Assembly (NCBI GenBank): GCA_037126765.1
Contig: JBBCBC010000012.1
Span: 7,626,001 to 7,690,000 of the forward strand
Origin: Stenogyne calaminthoides
Lineage: Eukaryota > Streptophyta > Magnoliopsida > Lamiales > Lamiaceae
DNA length: 64,000 nt
Direction: 5' to 3'
How positions within the stretch are numbered: the stretch's first letter is position 1; every line of letters starts with the position of its first letter. Shown one piece after another: positions 62,832-64,000 of this stretch. The position numbers were made by a program, and so were the translations under genes. The notes beneath the pieces were generated by a model that did no database searches, was not told the origin of the DNA, and worked only from the letters and a program-made list of their open reading frames with translations.

Positions 62832-63795
62832 ATAATATCCTGTTAATGGAGTCCGTTAAAGATTAGTTGTCAAAGACTTTCATGATGAAGGATCTTGGTG
62901 AAGTCTGCTGCATCCTAGGGATCAAGATCAACAGGGATAAATCCAAGAGGATGTTGGGGCTGTCACAGCCCACCTATGTAGACAAGGTGTTGAAGCGTTT
63001 TGCGATGGAGAACTCTAAGAGACGGTCTCTACCGGCAAATCATGGGATAAAACTATCATAGAAGGATTGTTCTTCTAGTGAAGCCGATATCAAGCACATG
63101 AAAGGATATCCCATATGCATTTACAATTGGGTCAATCATGTATGTCATGACTTGCATTAGGCCTGATGTGGCCTACGTTGTCAGCATAATTGGTAGATAC
63201 CAACAGAATCCTGGTGAATCTCACTGGATTGCTGTGAAGACCATTCTGAAGTATCCTAGACGAACTAAAGAATGTTTCCTTGTCAACGGTGGGCAATCAG
63301 AACTAGTAGTAACTGGTTACGCTGACGTAAGTTTCTAATCCTATTGTGATGATTACAAATCACAGTTAGGATATGTCTTCACTCTCAATTGTGGGGCGGT
63401 CAGTTGGAATAGTTCCAAGCAAGAGTCGGCCGCAGATTCAACAACCGAAGCTGAGTACATTGCTGTATCATAAGCCTCAAGGAGGCAGTCTGGATTTTAA
63501 AGTTCTTAAGAGAACTAGGGGTAGTTCCGAGTGCCAGTTGTCTAATAAAGTTGTATTGAGACAACACTGGTACGGTTGCGCAAGCAAAGGAACCGAGATC
63601 CAATAACAGAAACAAGCATGTACCTAGGCGTTATCATCTGATTCAAGAGATAATTGCTAAAGAAGAAATAGAGTTAGAACGTGTTCCCATAGAAGATAAT
63701 TTGGCTGATCCTTTACCAAGACATAGAGTATTCATGTACACACTAGATAATTCGATGGTCTAGGGGTTAGGCAAGTAGGTGATTGGCTCTAGTTC
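62832..63795 (+). pseudogene. Copia-B(+) reverse transcriptase end and RNase H
   Basis: After the MITE: SKTFMMKDLGEVCCILGIKI, GLSQPTYVDKVLKRF, MTCIRPDVAYVVSIIGRYQ, then RNase H pieces [23 protein letters not shown] and the C-terminal DNLADPLP block in several frames. Stops occur at least four times. The RNase H active-site region is recognisable but not continuous. Confidence 0.87.
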
Positions 63796-63806
63796 AAGTG
63801 GGAGAT
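63796..63806 (+). other. Polypurine tract of copia-B(+)
   Basis: AAGTGGGAGAT directly before the LTR start. It is identical to the tracts of copia-B(-) (15007-14997) and copia-A (50197-50207). Confidence 0.88.
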
Positions 63807-64000
63807 TATTAGTGTTAGTGTCCTATAGACAATCTTTTGTAAGGACATAATGCTAAATAATATTCAGTTTGATTTAATATTATTATTCATTTAATATTAA
63901 TGTATGTCAATACACTTGTTTAAATATTATGTTTGATTATTTGCATTTATTCTCAAATGTGTTCCCATGAACCAATGTTGTCATTGAGGATGTGAGACCT
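63807..64000 (+). mobile_element. Copia-B(+) 3' LTR, first part
   Basis: It starts TATTAGTGTTAGTGTCC (TG mutated to TA) and matches 12899 onward block by block, up to the window end. The LTR and its TSD continue outside. Confidence 0.88.

Larger units (their letters stand above)
12899..64000 (+). mobile_element. Copia-B(+) retrotransposon, outermost LTR element, runs off the window
   Basis: The 5' LTR starts TGTTAGTGTTAGTG at 12899 inside the MULE. It is interrupted at 13357/13358 by copia-B(-) and resumes at about 57660, ending at 57968. The tRNA-iMet-type primer site, TGGTATCAAAGC, is at 57970-57981. Gag and pol remnants follow to about 63795. The polypurine tract AAGTGGGAGAT is at 63796-63806 and a 3' LTR starts at 63807 and continues past the end. 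The coding part is broken by several stops, a gag deletion and a MITE, so it is inactive. Confidence 0.85.

Overview
This window is nuclear DNA of a flowering plant, most likely a eudicot. The evidence is one intron-rich plant gene, GT-AG introns, AT-rich intergenic DNA, Stowaway and Helitron elements, and plant Ty1/copia and Ty3/gypsy (Tat lineage) retrotransposons with tRNA-iMet-type primer sites. I found no rRNA, tRNA, CRISPR or bacterial features.

Region 1 (about 1-7230) holds the only host gene I can support. It is a minus-strand CDK-activating kinase of the CDKD (CDK7-like) class. Seven coding exons (6642 down to 848) join in phase to give 419 residues with every kinase hallmark intact. 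Region 2 (7230-10560) is intergenic DNA with a small Helitron, a nearly perfect hairpin Stowaway MITE, an (AT)n tract and a probable solo copia LTR. Region 3 (10558-12898) is the 5' part of a Mutator-like transposon with a solo gypsy LTR inside it.

Region 4 (12899-64000) is a nested stack of retrotransposons that can be peeled apart by target-site duplications (TSDs). A plus-strand copia element, here called copia-B(+), runs from 12899 past the window end. A minus-strand relative, copia-B(-), 13358-57659, sits inside its 5' LTR (TSD ATGTG/ATGTA). A Tat-lineage gypsy element, 22462-56711 (TSD CATAT), sits inside the 5' LTR of copia-B(-). The gypsy element was invaded in turn by a solo LTR (22808-24517), a four-LTR tandem array (25232-35897), a copia-A element (41275-51789) and another solo LTR (52195-53876). 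The array carries further solo LTRs and a 1.9 kb element ending in two inverted LTRs. Copia-A carries a solo LTR of the array family. Six insertion levels can be read. All pol genes carry stops, frameshifts or deletions.

The most unusual structures are: the inverted-LTR element (25622-27526) with a clean TSD; the LTR array with internal domains of only 172-177 bp, together with its recombination junction; the templated filler copied inside two solo LTRs; the antisense gene with its own TATA box in the gypsy element; and a thrice-repeated stem-loop conserved in the leaders of both copia-B copies. Apart from the kinase, the genes here do not form a host pathway; they are retroelement gag-pol parts. 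Family names A, B, C and D are labels used only in this annotation.
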